Shown: positions 1 through 11,642 of the stretch, piece by piece
How positions within the stretch are numbered: position 1 is the first letter of the stretch
Layout: every line of letters begins with the position of its first letter
Origin: Utricularia gibba
Lineage: Eukaryota > Streptophyta > Magnoliopsida > Lamiales > Lentibulariaceae
NCBI GenBank assembly: GCA_002189035.1
Contig: NEEC01000009.1
Location: 3,286,001-3,350,000 of the forward strand
Direction: 5' to 3'
DNA: 64,000 nt
Position numbers and translations under genes: made by a program
Notes under the pieces: generated by a model
Told to the model about the DNA's origin: nothing
Seen by the model: the letters and a program-made list of their open reading frames with translations, nothing else
Databases searched by the model: none

Positions 1-2863
1 TGGGATGGAGGGGTTGAGTCCAAGCTCCTGAACACAAAAAAGGGAGGGCCGGAGCAGATTCAGGGATTGCTCGCTGGTTCAAGGAAATGGCACATATAAG
101 AATTTCTTACGGAGGCTAATTCTTCTATCATGATGGTCCGGTTGCCTTCCTTCTCGAAGAATTCGTAGCCGCAGCGGGCGTGCTGCTCCCATCTCTCCAG
201 AGCTTCCAACTGGTAGACACTTAATGCAGCAGCACAGAATTCATCAAGATCCATCCTCGTATACTGGAGTGCTGTCAGCTGTTGTTGAGGAGCACCAAGG
301 TGAGAAACTACATACAACGGAAAAGGGGAGGTATAGGATTGTATTAAGGATCGCACCGAAGCGAGGAAATCAAAGATCCGAGATTCACTCATGGCATCCG
401 TGGCATTTCTCTTCAATGCCTGAGGTCATAGTGAAAGTAAGTTGCGATTTCTAAGATGGGAAAAACCGAAACAAGACGCCAAGAGAACGTACTGCCTTGA
501 TGGTTTCTAAGCTTATGAAACCATTCATGTTTGGTTCAAGAAGAGAAAATTGCTGCCTGAGGTAGAAGAGTTCGTCTTCAGTCAGAGTTCGGGATAAAGC
601 CTGTATCAATGAGCCATAACAGAAAGTTTAGTGCGTGTTTGCTAACAGCTGCCCTCAGGGAAGCTCCTGCAAACCACAGAAACAGAATAAGATGAACGAT
701 AAGCACCCGCAGAGCAGCTTTACGCAGGGGAGAAGAACGCATATAAGCTTTCATAAGCCTAAGGACCAATATATCCAATGGCACCTCAACATTGTGGGTG
801 TTTCTGATCCATGGATGACCTGAATCAGAAACATTCCTGTAAGCGGTGGCAACTTGATTCTGGAGGCAGACTGATAATCTAAAGAAAGGGGGAACACTAA
901 CACATGGCTTGAGCTGCAGAGAGCCTTTTCCTGGGATCCTTGTTTAACATCCGCTTCACAAAATCTCTGGACTCTGGAGACAGCGTAGGCCAGGGGGGTT
1001 CCTCATATGTCGGTTCAGCTTTAACCACAGAACGAAAGATGCCAGATTCGGTTCGAGCCCAAAAAGGCCGGCTTCCACACAGCAATATATAGGCTATCAC
1101 CCCGATACTCCAGACGTCGGCCTCTGTATTATAGGCCCTGTGCAACACTTCAGGTGCAACATAGTAGGCGCTTCCAACAATATCATTCAGCCTTTCATCT
1201 GCAAAAAATTTGAACTATAGTCATTCAGCAGCTAACTACCCGTGAAAATCATAATTTAGACAATGAAAAACTGTAATTCCTCACCTGGTCGAACAAAATC
1301 TGATAACCCGAAATCTATAGCCTTCAACGTTGAGGTCTCTTCTTTGGATGTGAACAAGAAGTTCTGTTAGAGGAGCAAGCAATACATAAGACAGGATTTG
1401 GTAAATTGTACATCATAAACTTGGGTTACAACTCTAACCTCAGGTTTAAGGTCACGGTGAACCACTCCTTGAAGGTGGCAGAATGAAACGACATTCAGTA
1501 TCTGTACCATCACAGTCTTTGCATCATCTTCTGAATACTTTCCACCCCTGTAACCAACGAACTTGTTTTAGATGCTGCAACAAACAAAAGATTTCATTGC
1601 TTCGTCAGCAAATCGTTCAAACATAAAAAAACCTTGAAAGGATTCGGTCCAAGAGTTCGCCTCCTTCACATAACCTGAAATTTTAACATGCAATCAACAA
1701 CTGCTTAGAGAGGATAATCGCATCATAAAGTTCCGAAATTTGAGACCAGATTGTCATGAAAATTATCTGAAAATTAAGAAACCTTCGAACTGGTCATCAA
1801 AATAGAGAACAGCCTAACCCAAGGAGAGGTAAAATTTCATGATCATTGATGAAACAGGTTTTCAATACATTGGGTCACAATATTTCGCTTTGGAACTTCC
1901 AAGTGCACTTTTGAAAATCCCAGACTTACTCCATAACTATGTAGACATTGTCATTATCTTCAAATGAATGGTAAAACTGCACTAGGTTGGTATGTCCTGT
2001 CAAGGCCCTGAGTATCTTCACCTCCTTTCTTACATCTTCAATGGCTATAGCAGTGGTCATCTGAAAAACAATATCACATTGAAACCATGAAGAAAGAAAA
2101 GCAAAATGCCTGTGTATCCAAAACTAAGCAAATCTGTAGAAGGCAAGGTAACAATAAAGGAGCACTGGGATAAACAAGGAAATTAAGAAAAAAAAAACTG
2201 AATTCCTTGTTCATAAAGATAGATCAGATCTCGAAACGCACAAAGGAGGGAAGCAAACCACAACACATCAAAAGAAGAACTCTCACCTTCGCTTTTGGTA
2301 TGACCTTAACTGCAACTTCTTGCCCCTGAGATCCCCTTTCTTGAACTTTGCCCGACAAGTGTAACCAAAGTGCCCTCTCCCAACCTCCTCCCCTACTTCA
2401 AACTTGCTGTAAAAATTCTTGGAATACCCAAAATTCCTATCCAGACCCGCACCTCCAACCAGATTCTTACTCTCAGGCAAAGACGTTTCATTAGGCTTCA
2501 CAGAGCCCTGCCGCCGCGCAAGCACAGCCTTGATGTGCTTCGCCGGAGACGGCGGAGGAAACGGTCGCTTGAAGAGACTTCTCGGTGTGGCGTTTGGCCC
2601 GGCGACTTCTTAGAGAAGAGATAATGAGCGGGGCTGGGACTGTAAAATGGGAAAAAGGGAGACCTTTTACCCACTTCGTGATCCACTTCTTCACTCTTCT
2701 TCCGCTCCTCAAAATCACTAGACCGCTTGACATTGTCAATACTTTCCTTGCCCTGGCCAGGATCACACCGTTCCTGGGAGGCACGAATCCCTGGTTTGAT
2801 CTGCAGAGGCGAACCAAAGTTGGGTTCTGCAGGCACTTTGGGTTTAGAAATGCACACCCCCAT
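1..2863 (-). CDS. CDPK-related protein kinase (CRK), 3' end outside window, two apparent frameshifts in exon 1
   Basis: Ser/Thr kinase of the CDPK-related family: a kinase domain followed by degenerate EF-hands, expected at the plasma membrane. The start at 2863 gives MGVC, an N-myristoylation/palmitoylation signal, then the family's [14 protein letters not shown] block and [17 protein letters not shown] can place eleven exons (about 2863-2286, 2060-1930, 1675-1633, 1549-1439, 1363-1287, 1200-900, 820-710, 600-496, 420-350, 288-109, 29-1). The catalytic HRDLKPE, DFG (IDFGLSD) and [16 protein letters not shown] activation segment are all present, then LRKAALR and the regulatory region down to [17 protein letters not shown]. 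Exon 1 changes frame twice, near 2574 and near 2327. Each is repaired by one extra G in the coding strand (CCGAG and AGGGGC), so consensus error is more likely than a pseudogene. Family assignment is firm. Confidence 0.93.
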
Positions 2864-4306
2864 TTCCGGCTCGCACCAAAGAACTCAACTTTTATCGACC
2901 CAACAACGCTGGAGCTTTCTTTCTCCAGCCCCGAATCGGATCCCGTCTTCAGCTTTCAAAACGGCATAGTCTGGAATCTTTAAAAGTTTTGAATGCACAT
3001 TTTTTAACGGAACCCCGCTTTGAATATTTTTTGCTGCGAGTCAATGCCTGAGAGGGAAGAGAAGAAGGAAAAAGGGTACACAGAGAAGAAGCTCCCAAAG
3101 CAGCAGATAAAAAAGTAATCGATGATACCTGCTGCTGCTTTAGTTAAGAAGGCACAGTACACACACGTATACATTACTTTCATTTCAAGATCAGATCACA
3201 AGAGGTGACCAATCAGAGATAGCCCCAACCTACCCTCAAATCTTATGGCCACAATTCAAATAACCCACGTCCTATCACGCGAGTTAAGCCTCCCCAATAT
3301 CCATACCACCAATGAACAGACATGAGACGGGAGTGGATCAAGGAACATAAATGAATCCACGACTAAAATAAAACCCCACACACGAGAACCAAATAACAGA
3401 GGAGTTTCAACTCACCTTGTCTAGCTTCCAAATAGCAGAGATCCCATTAATTTGCAGGTGGCCATTTTGGAAGTTCTCCTCTCACCAACCAGTTTTACTT
3501 TCACAGCAAGGAAAGGGGTTCCATTTTCCCAAGTGTATTTATTTCTTTTACCGCAAAAGAACAAGAAGTTGTGGCGTTGGTCATCAATTCCTGTATTTAC
3601 TTGTTCTCAGATGGGATGCTAATCCGATCCGCCAAAGCGCGTGGGGAGGTCCATTTGAATTAAAATAAATAATAAAATAAAAGCGTTATGTTATTTCGAA
3701 TTTAAGGAGCCGAATGTGATACCATTTAATGGGCAGCAGCGTTTTGGGAGATGGATTGGACGAGCATTCAATTTGCCCTGGGCCCCACCGCATTCACTCC
3801 CCAGCTTCCCTTGCAAGAAAAAAATAATAATAATAAAAAGGCTGTCATGACATCATCATCTTTCTTATTTTCTTTTATTATTTCCCCTTCATAATTAATT
3901 ATCCAAACCAGCAGTACTTGATGACGTGGCAGCCGGCAAGGTGGGCAATGCACCCGATTCGTGATGATTAGTTAGAAGTATTTCACTTCAACTTGTTCTC
4001 CCGGGGCAGCCATAAAACGGTGCGGTGCGGTTTGCTGCTCCACAGTGGACATAGGCACCGGGGTCTTTAAGGCGCAGTTGCATTGCCCATTCCTTCTTTC
4101 AACATAGAGAGGAGTCAGACAACGGATGAAGTGGTTGGTAGAAGAGTTCAAATATGTGTGCATCATTCCTACAATTGCCTCCACAACATACAAGCATCTC
4201 ATCTTCCAACTGACAGGTAAAAGCTTCAGACGAATGGCATGTATGTATGAATGATGTAAGATAACGACATCCCGGAGTAAGTTCACCTGGAGGAGTGGAG
4301 CGGAGG
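2864..4306. other. Intergenic: CRK 5' flank and 3' flank of the ACBP copy
   Basis: I see no supported gene. A possible 5'-leader donor for the kinase lies near 3414 on the minus strand, but it is unproven. Open frames here are short and lack family similarity. Confidence 0.5.
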
Positions 4307-7258
4307 TCAGTCATCACCAGCATTCTCAGAGGATGGAGTTCCGGCAAGCCAACCCCAAACACCACCTGGGTTCTGCCTTTGCCTTGCCATCACTGCTGCA
4401 GCTTGTTCGGAAGCAGTCTTTTGTCGCTGTAGGATTTCAAGTTCCTTCTGTAGCGTCTCCGTTGTCTGTAGCTTCTGCCTCAGCTCTGCGGCGTCCACCT
4501 GTTATTCCAAGGATAAAGTGTTACTCTCCTAATCTTTCAGATCCTTGGCACAAACAGTTAATGCTTCCAGTTGTGGTAATGAATACCAAGAATAATCACT
4601 AGCTCTGTAATCAATCTAACATGAAGACACATACAGAGAGCCTTAGAGGATGAGAATGAAGATCTTGATGAGCCGTTGTCAAATATGCACTCAGCACGTT
4701 TTGAGTTTCAAGCACGGTACTTACCTCGAGTTTGAAACATCTGGACTGTTCAGCAACAAGCTGGCTTCCTACAGATTGCAATACCTGAAAAGATTTAGTA
4801 GCTTGACTCATTCACCATTGTGGGAGGTTTCTCTTCAATCAGAAACCTCCACATGGCAATAACACAAATATACAGAAAGATCTAAAAGACAACTCGCCTT
4901 GTACATTTCCGCACTGCAAGAGTCGGCTTCTTTCACACAGAAGGCGGGATGCCCCTACAAAGTAAGAGAAAATGACAAACAAGATTGATAGATCTTCCCC
5001 AGCTAGATGAAAAAATGCGAACCAAAGGTTCCATCCCTCACATTACAAAGCACCCCCGACCAATGAAATTATCAACAAAGGAAATACTGAAAACCAAATT
5101 CATTACAAATTCTCAGTTAGTCACTGAATCCCAAAGAACTACTCTAATCCAATCTGTAAATCTAAAATCCAGTTCTTGCAACAAGCATCACACTCATTTT
5201 CTTTTCTTTTCTTTTCTTTTTTAATCAAGAACCAGATCAGATAAAAATGTCACTGGGTAACATGATTTACCAGGCAAAGGGATTACAAGCGGCAACATTA
5301 TCCCCGTGAAGCTTCTGTAGGATCCTTTGAATGTCCAGCTGCTGAAAGAAGTTTATATCCATCCCATGGTATCTACAAAATGAGCTGTAAAATTTACGGC
5401 TGAATCAACTGCTTAAAAAAAATATATGACCAATATTCAACAATGATAACCATTCAATGATAATATTGGTTCACTTTTGTTTAGACAAGCATTCATGACT
5501 GCATGTTGCATAAACCTAGTATCTATTTAGAAATGGTACTGTACAACTTGGCCTCTGTTTACAATGCGAGCTATTTAGATGTTACTCACCAATGAATGAC
5601 ACCAGCACAAGGAGAAATCGTGCTCCCTTTCCTTGAGTTAGGTTCAACTTTGAAGCAAGTCCACATCTTCATATCCAAAACCTAATATAAGCGCAAAAAA
5701 ACCATAGGTTTGAATTTCCAAATATAAAAACAATGGCACATAGCAGAGAGAATGCAGAAAAAAGCGATAGGGGTATTTAGGGCATAACCACTCACACAGA
5801 GATAAAGTTCCTGATGCTCCAACAACTGAATTCAGATGCTTTACATTTGCATAAAATCTATTGCAATACTTCAGTACATAGCTTTTTGAAAATAGATAAC
5901 TAGTGGTCCCTTACCTGGAGATCATTAAGATAACGTCCATTGTGAATGACACCAAATATGTACATTTTATTTCCAAGAACTGCTGCTCCATGCTGTCAAG
6001 GGCCAAGTTAACTTATATACTAATGAAGATTATACGAGTGTCAAAACGTCCTCCCTCACTCAAAATACATGACAAGTTAAATGCAAAGCATGAATCAGAT
6101 ACCTCATATCTAGCCTTCGGAAAATTTCCAGAGATCGGAGGAGCCACCCATTTGTCATATAAGTTAATGATGGTAGTAACTTCTGATAATACAACTTTAT
6201 CTTGAGCTTCAGATAAGATAAGATTTTCTGTTTGAACGTTCTTAGCTTCTGAGTCAATGATATTGTAGGAAATAAAGCAATTTCACTCTGTAATGGGATT
6301 AATTTCTGTCTAAAAAAACTTGCTTCCTGCATGTTTCTACCAAATTTTCTGTCATTCAAGGCATAGCAATCTGAATTAGCTATGAGCACATGGCATTCAG
6401 AAGAAAACAATAACGTCAATAGGCTCAGCTGCATAAATCATGTCAGATTTACTAAAAAAAAAGTAAATGTAGTATGCAAACCTCGTCCACTTGCTTTGCT
6501 CAATGGGACTCCAACCTCTTGGCTTTGGAATATTGCAAGGCCCTATGGTAGCCTTAAACCACCAAAAACAACCTCATTATTAATGCGCAAATTGAACTCA
6601 TCCTGGAAAATTTTCTCGTCCCTTACTCCAGACAAAAAAACCCCACTTCTAAGGCATAAATGTTCAGGTTCTCGTCAAAAAAAGCCTCATATTTCACGTT
6701 GAAATACTCGTATTCAAATTCTTGATCACAAAAGATACAGAATTCCCGAAGCTTTGATCAGAAAACCTTCAGAATGTATTTCATGGTAAAACATGATAAC
6801 ATCGAAAATAAGCCAATTCTGCAAAACAAGAAGCCAAACATAATCATAAGTACGTAACAGAGACCCCGAACGGACACCAGGATTTAAAAGTGAAGACCCG
6901 GTGTGGCTAGAAAAGCAGAAAGACTTATAATCCTTCCAGGAATGACATACCTGTTCTGGAAGAAATTTTAAGACCAAGAGAAATGGACTGATTTCCCATG
7001 AAGATCAAATTTGGAACGTCGCGTAAATGCATGAACCTAAAGCTCTGATCAATATGAGCACGACGCAAAACTGAAGAACTGATGAAACTAACACCTGCTG
7101 ATAGAGAGCATAAAGGAGCAACGTGGAGTCATTTGAGAACTTGGAGGTGACGTCTCTAGACGCAGATGTGGGAGATCCCCAAATCCAGCGTACGCCGCCG
7201 CTGCATAGAGCTTATCAGGATACGAGAGACCAGCCAATGCCCTCGCCGCCGCTTCCAT
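4307..7258 (-). pseudogene. Kelch-type acyl-CoA-binding protein (ACBP4/5-like), truncated copy
   Basis: The family consists of cytosolic acyl-CoA carriers with an N-terminal ACB domain, six kelch repeats and a C-terminal coiled coil. Seen here: exon 1 (7258-7095) with LSYPDKLYAAAAYAGF, then after a frame change VTSKFSNDSTLLLYALYQQ; exon 2 (about 6552-6482) with IGPCNIPKPRGW and EQSKW; a linker exon ending VAPPISGNFPKARYE (to about 6112); HGAAVLGNKMYIFG (about 5995); VLDMKMWTCFKVE (about 5680); and the coil exons AEQSRCFKLE (4789-4729) and AAELRQKLQTTE to GVWGWLAGTP (4498-4307, stop TGA). Missing: the fourth ACB helix and essentially kelch repeats 2-6. A small exon-like piece at 5343-5280 is unassigned. 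The exon-1 frame change is repaired by one G in a GGGG run. The loss of most kelch repeats is not a base-call problem, so this looks like a decayed or rearranged copy. One intron uses a GC donor (4897-4896). Confidence 0.8.
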
Positions 7259-7627
7259 TGCTGCCGACAGCTTGCGATTTCAGATCGGAAACAAGAATCA
7301 AGAAGCAATAAGACCGTTGGGATGAAGAACATGCGAACGAGTACACCTATAAATAAACTTAATTAATGATACTTAAATCGCTAGATTTATGCCGTTATTT
7401 GTATTATTAAGAAATATTAATTAGATTTGTAAATATAAAAATAATATTTATATTTCCTTAATTATCATTTCATCCTCGACTCACCTCTTCCTCTTCTTCC
7501 TCGATGTGAGGCTCATGATCTGCTCCTGTGCTCAGATGATCACACGAGGTTTAACCTTCTTCTTTCGTGTTAAGGTTACGTTGTTCGTATAGATCTTCGG
7601 ATTCCGAGTTCCAAGGTGATATCCGTG

Positions 7628-10600
7628 ATGAACGCTGATGATGCTGACAACGCCGACACGCAGCCGCCGCTCGATCGGAAAGATGGAGACGTTAAAGAAG
7701 AGTTGTTTGAACCTTCATCGAGTGTCTCTGTTTCCCGTACTGGTGCTGATGCTGTCGGTCGTAGCGAGGAAGTGTCTAGGGTTTCACCTGCGGGTGCATA
7801 TGGGGCAGTTGATGCGATGATTTCTGATGCAGTGGAAGGCTCGATAGGGTTGAAGCAACCAAAGGAATATAGCGTAATGGGGGAGGCGGGTGAAGGAGCT
7901 TTCGAGAGTCCGCCGATCGTCTCTCGCTACGCCTCTAATGATGGTGATGAAGATGTACCGAATTTTCATCCGAAAGCTGAGGATAAGAAATTAGTTGGGG
8001 ATTATGATTCGATGCTTTTTGAATTTGATCGATTTGCATACAAGGGTGGCGGTGAGGCTGTTGGATATGGGTATGAGATCGGTGATATGGTATGGGGTAA
8101 AGTGAAGTCCCATCCATGGTGGCCTGGACAAATCTTAAACGAGTTACTTGCTTCTCCTGCGGTAAGGAGAACTAAGCGTGAAGGCTTTGTGCTGGTTGCG
8201 TTTTTCGGGGACAGTAGTTACGGCTGGTTTGATCCAGCAGAGTTGATTCCATTTGTAGAGAGTTTTATGGAGAAGTCTCGGCAGTCCTCTTCTGGAGCTT
8301 TTGTAACAGCAGTGGAGGAGGCTGTGGATGAGTTGTCGAGGAGGAGGAGCCTGGGAATGGCTTGCCGCTGTAGAAATGAGTTTAATTTTTGGCCCTTTAG
8401 CGTCAAGGGTTATTTTACGGTTTATGCAGGGGGTTATGAACCTGGTATTTATTCTTTGAGTCAGATTAACAGGGCAAGGGAGGAGTTCCGACCGAAGGAA
8501 ATGCTGTCATTTGTCCAACGAATTGCGTTGAGACCAAAGACTAGCAACAATCTAACCATTGAGTTCTTTAAAAACAAGGCCACAGTTCTAGCTTGCAGAA
8601 AAGCTTTGTATGAAGAATTTGATGACACATATGCACAAGCCTTCGGAACTACACCTGAACGACCTGCTAGGCCTACTGCTCCAGTGGCTCCGGATCCATC
8701 TGGAGGTATCCCATATTCCTGAGTGCATTTTTTTCTGCAGATCCCTGGGCCCTCTTATGAAATGGTTAAGCTGGCATTTATCTTTATTTGTCGGTTATTT
8801 CACTTTTGGACGCCTTAGGAAAAGCCAATCGTCCTCTATTTGAAATGAGCGTAAGCTCCTGTGGGATTTGTGGTGATATTTCGCTGAACTGGTGCATCTT
8901 CTTGCATGCTGATTTGCATTTCTTATGAGAATAGAGTCTACAATGGGGTGAATTTAGTTCTTGTTGTTTTTTTTTTCTGGAAGAAAGAATGCTGCATTTC
9001 TTAGTGGCCTTCTTACACCTAAATTTATGCAGTTTCTTTGAGTGGTCGGCTGGTACTTGCGGAAGACCTTGGAAGAGGGAGGCTCTCTTTGACGACGAGT
9101 CAAATGAAAGATGAATTGGAGAAAGAGCAATATTTGTTCCAAAGACGCGATGAACTAATTATCATGAAGGCCAAGAAAATTGCGCAGCCACTCTGGGTAG
9201 ATGCATCCAGCATATCTGGAACATCAAGTGATTCTGGCATGCGAGGTCGTATCCAACCAAGTTCTAATATGAGTGGCGCAAATGCTTTCTCTACTCATCT
9301 ACCAAGAGAGGGGACTCAAATTGCTTTCGCTGAAATCAGTGCTAGAAAACTTCTTGCAAGTGGAAAGCAAAATTTGAAGTTACTGAAGAAGAGTGATGTG
9401 GCAAAGAGTGATACACGTGCACTGTTAATTGATGAGAAGATGAAAAGAAAGGGAGAAGCAGGTTCTCATGGGCCATCTCCTGATCCTGGTGCCTCAAGAA
9501 TGTCACTGATCAAGAAAATGAGGAAGGAGTTGGGAGGTGCTGCAAATCGTGGTTATATGAAATCAGCTAAAAGCAGCAGTAGTACATCTGGGCAGCAAGC
9601 TCCACAGATTTTGCATGGTGGTCGAGTTAGTGGTTCTAATACTCAGGTTGACAGTCAGATGGGAAAACCGGAGCTCTTATCGCTTCTTCGAGACCTTCAT
9701 GCACTTGCAATTAATCCATTACATGAAATAGAGAGGTGCTGCCCAGCTACTTCTCGTCAGGTCTTCTTGAAATTCAGATCTCTCATCTATCAGAAGAGCT
9801 TGGTTTCGTCTCCTCCAGCTGCAAGAGAGACAACTGAACCTCACATGACTAATGCTGTACAGAATCCCGCTTACAGAAGCCATGAAAAATCATCAGTTAA
9901 GCTTGCCCGACCGTCGGTGAGGCCTGATGATGCAACTAGGGAGGGTAAGAAACGCATACTATCAGATCATGTGGACGTTATTAAGAAAAGGAAGGTTGAT
10001 GACTCGAAGGATGCTTATCCAAAGAAGCTTGCAGATTTGGGACGCGAAATCAAGAAGAAGATGATGAGTGACTCGAAGTCATCAGCGATGAAGATTCCCC
10101 ACAAGTCTGTTGTAGCTCAGCGGAGAGATCTGATGGAATTACCTCCAAAACCTCTGAAATCCAGTAAATCAGATTCTAGCAGAAGTGAGAAGCCGGCAAA
10201 AGTACGGCGTCGAACTGCACTGATGATGAAGTTTCCAAAAGGGGCTTCCCTTCCCTCTGGTGCAGAGCTGGCTGCAAAATTCGCTCGTTTTGGGCCACTG
10301 GAGTTCACAGCCACTCGGGTTTTCTGGCAAACAGAAACTTGTCGCCTGGTCTTTCAGCATAAGGTTGATGCTGAAGCTGCCCTGAAATTCGCTGCTTCGA
10401 GTGAAAACTTATTCGGGTACGAGAATGTATTTTGTCATCTCAAAGATGCAGCTACCGAGGGAGCAGAAACCAAGACGGCCAAGGTTCGGAAGGAAGATGC
10501 GCCGCCCAAGGACATTCCTGTGGAATCGAGATCAGCCGCTGTCCAGCCGACAGTACAAGTACAGCTCAAGTCGATCCTCAAGAAACAACCCAACGACGAG

Positions 10601-10922
10601 GGTGGCAATGGTAGAGGTACCAGAGTGAAGTTTGTTTTGGTTGGGGATGGAAGCCCCGCTACTGAACGAAATTCTGTTACCGCCACAACACATTCAAATT
10701 CAATGGATTTTACGACTAAAAACGTTGTCCCCAAGCTAAAGCCTCAGCCTGGTGTTGTTGGGCAACTTCAGACCCGAACACCCTCAGCCGTGAGGCCGTC
10801 GACCCTCCCCCGGCGGCGGTGGCCGATATTTCTGGGAGTTCTTGAGGTTGTTGAATCGGTGCCGGGAGTTGGTGAACAGCGTGACGGGGACACTGGGGTA
10901 TGTGCCCTACCATTCCTTGTAA
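7628..10922 (+). CDS. PWWP-domain protein (PDP-type chromatin reader)
   Basis: Nuclear protein with a PWWP domain (YEIGDMVWGKVKSHPWWPGQ) that in relatives reads methylated histone H3 and acts with Polycomb/FVE-type complexes. Two exons, 7628-8705 and 9033 onward, are joined in phase (GGA G|GT TTC...). The first in-frame ATG is at 7628. A long basic, Ser/Lys-rich middle follows. The second conserved C-terminal module of this family is present (LMMKFPKGASLPSGAELAAKF, then FGPLEFTATRVFWQTETCRL). The uninterrupted frame runs to 10933, but its last about 50 residues are wrong-frame. The conserved tail (FLRLLNRCRELVNSVTG to GYVPYHSL, TAA at 10920-10922) lies in another frame, reached by two missing bases: one between about 10760 and 10800, and one at GGGAG near 10839. 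With both repaired, the length is 989 residues. Confidence 0.93.
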
Positions 10923-11278
10923 TGAGAGGTTGAGCAGGTGGCTCTCTCTTCTATTTTGTGCACCCGATCAACAAGAAGCATCTTTGTATTCGTCCACGAG
11001 GGTGCATTTTCGCTTGGTGTTGTGTAACAACCCCTATGGATCGTCAACTTTCTTCATTTTGTGCACCTAGAAACCACTATCTCAAGGATAAAATATTTTA
11101 TAACTCATGATGTAGGATTCAAAGAAGTTTGTTGCATGAATTTTCTGATCACAAATAAATCTGTAAATATATTTAAAGAGTTTATGTATATTTGAATACG
11201 TATCCCAAATCCCACGTAATGATTCATGCCATCAAGGGAACCTGTGGAGGAGCTTCGAGTTTATTGGGCCGTTTCGGG

Positions 11279-11285
11279 AAAAAAA
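11279..11285 (-). terminator. Pol III T-run terminator of the U3 gene
   Basis: Seven consecutive T on the minus strand directly follow the U3 RNA body. This is the normal Pol III stop signal and fits the Pol III-type promoter spacing. Confidence 0.8.
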
Positions 11286-11507
11286 GGTTGGAGGGGCCTG
11301 TCGGCACACTGCACGACCCATCATCCAAGACCAGCCGAAGCTAGGTCACGGAACGATCCTCAACTGCAAGCCCGAAGCATATAAGTTCACAGACTCGGGA
11401 AGCCGTACACCACGCTCTGGTCACGCAGCCGCGTTTCATCATCCAGACTTCGTCTAAGGAGACGGATGTACGAGCCTATAGAACAGATCCTGTTCAAGTA
11501 AGGTCGT
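11286..11507 (-). ncRNA. U3: U3 small nucleolar RNA (box C/D, pre-rRNA processing)
   Basis: U3 pairs with the 5' ETS and 18S pre-rRNA and directs early cleavages in the nucleolus. The minus strand from 11507 begins ACGACCTTACTTGAACAGG and continues GGATCTGTTCTATAGGC and CTCGTAC, the invariant box A'/A region of plant U3. Box C'-like GGATGATGA, box B GACCAGAGCGTGG and box C-like GGATGATGGG follow. The 3' box D is not a clean CTGA (GCCGACAGG is seen). The body of about 222 nt matches the usual plant U3 length. The promoter and terminator are listed separately. It lies tail-to-tail with the PWWP gene and head-to-head with the oxidoreductase gene (+ strand ATG at 11643, only about 135 bp away). 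Confidence 0.93.
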
Positions 11508-11530
11508 GACCGAAATCGTTATCTCTTTGG

Positions 11531-11571
11531 TTATAAACACTTCCGGGATATTTTAAAACCCGATGTGGGAC
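11531..11571 (-). promoter_or_regulatory. U3 promoter: USE and TATA box with Pol III spacing
   Basis: The minus strand carries the plant snRNA upstream sequence element GTCCCACATCG (11571-11561, consensus RTCCCACATCG), then 23 nt, then TTTATAA (11537-11531), then 23 nt to the U3 5' end at 11507. In plants a USE-TATA gap of 23-25 nt specifies Pol III and 33-34 nt specifies Pol II, so this U3 gene should be Pol III-transcribed. Confidence 0.9.
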
Positions 11572-11642
11572 AACTAATACACCTGCAATTCCAAATATGC
11601 CCCTCGCTCGCTCACAAAATTAAAAATCCGTACGTTCAACTT

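Noticed and set aside
10800..10933. C-terminus of the PWWP open frame as written
   Set aside because: The conserved GYVPYHSL tail is in another frame, so the last about 50 residues of the open frame are an artefact of missing bases.
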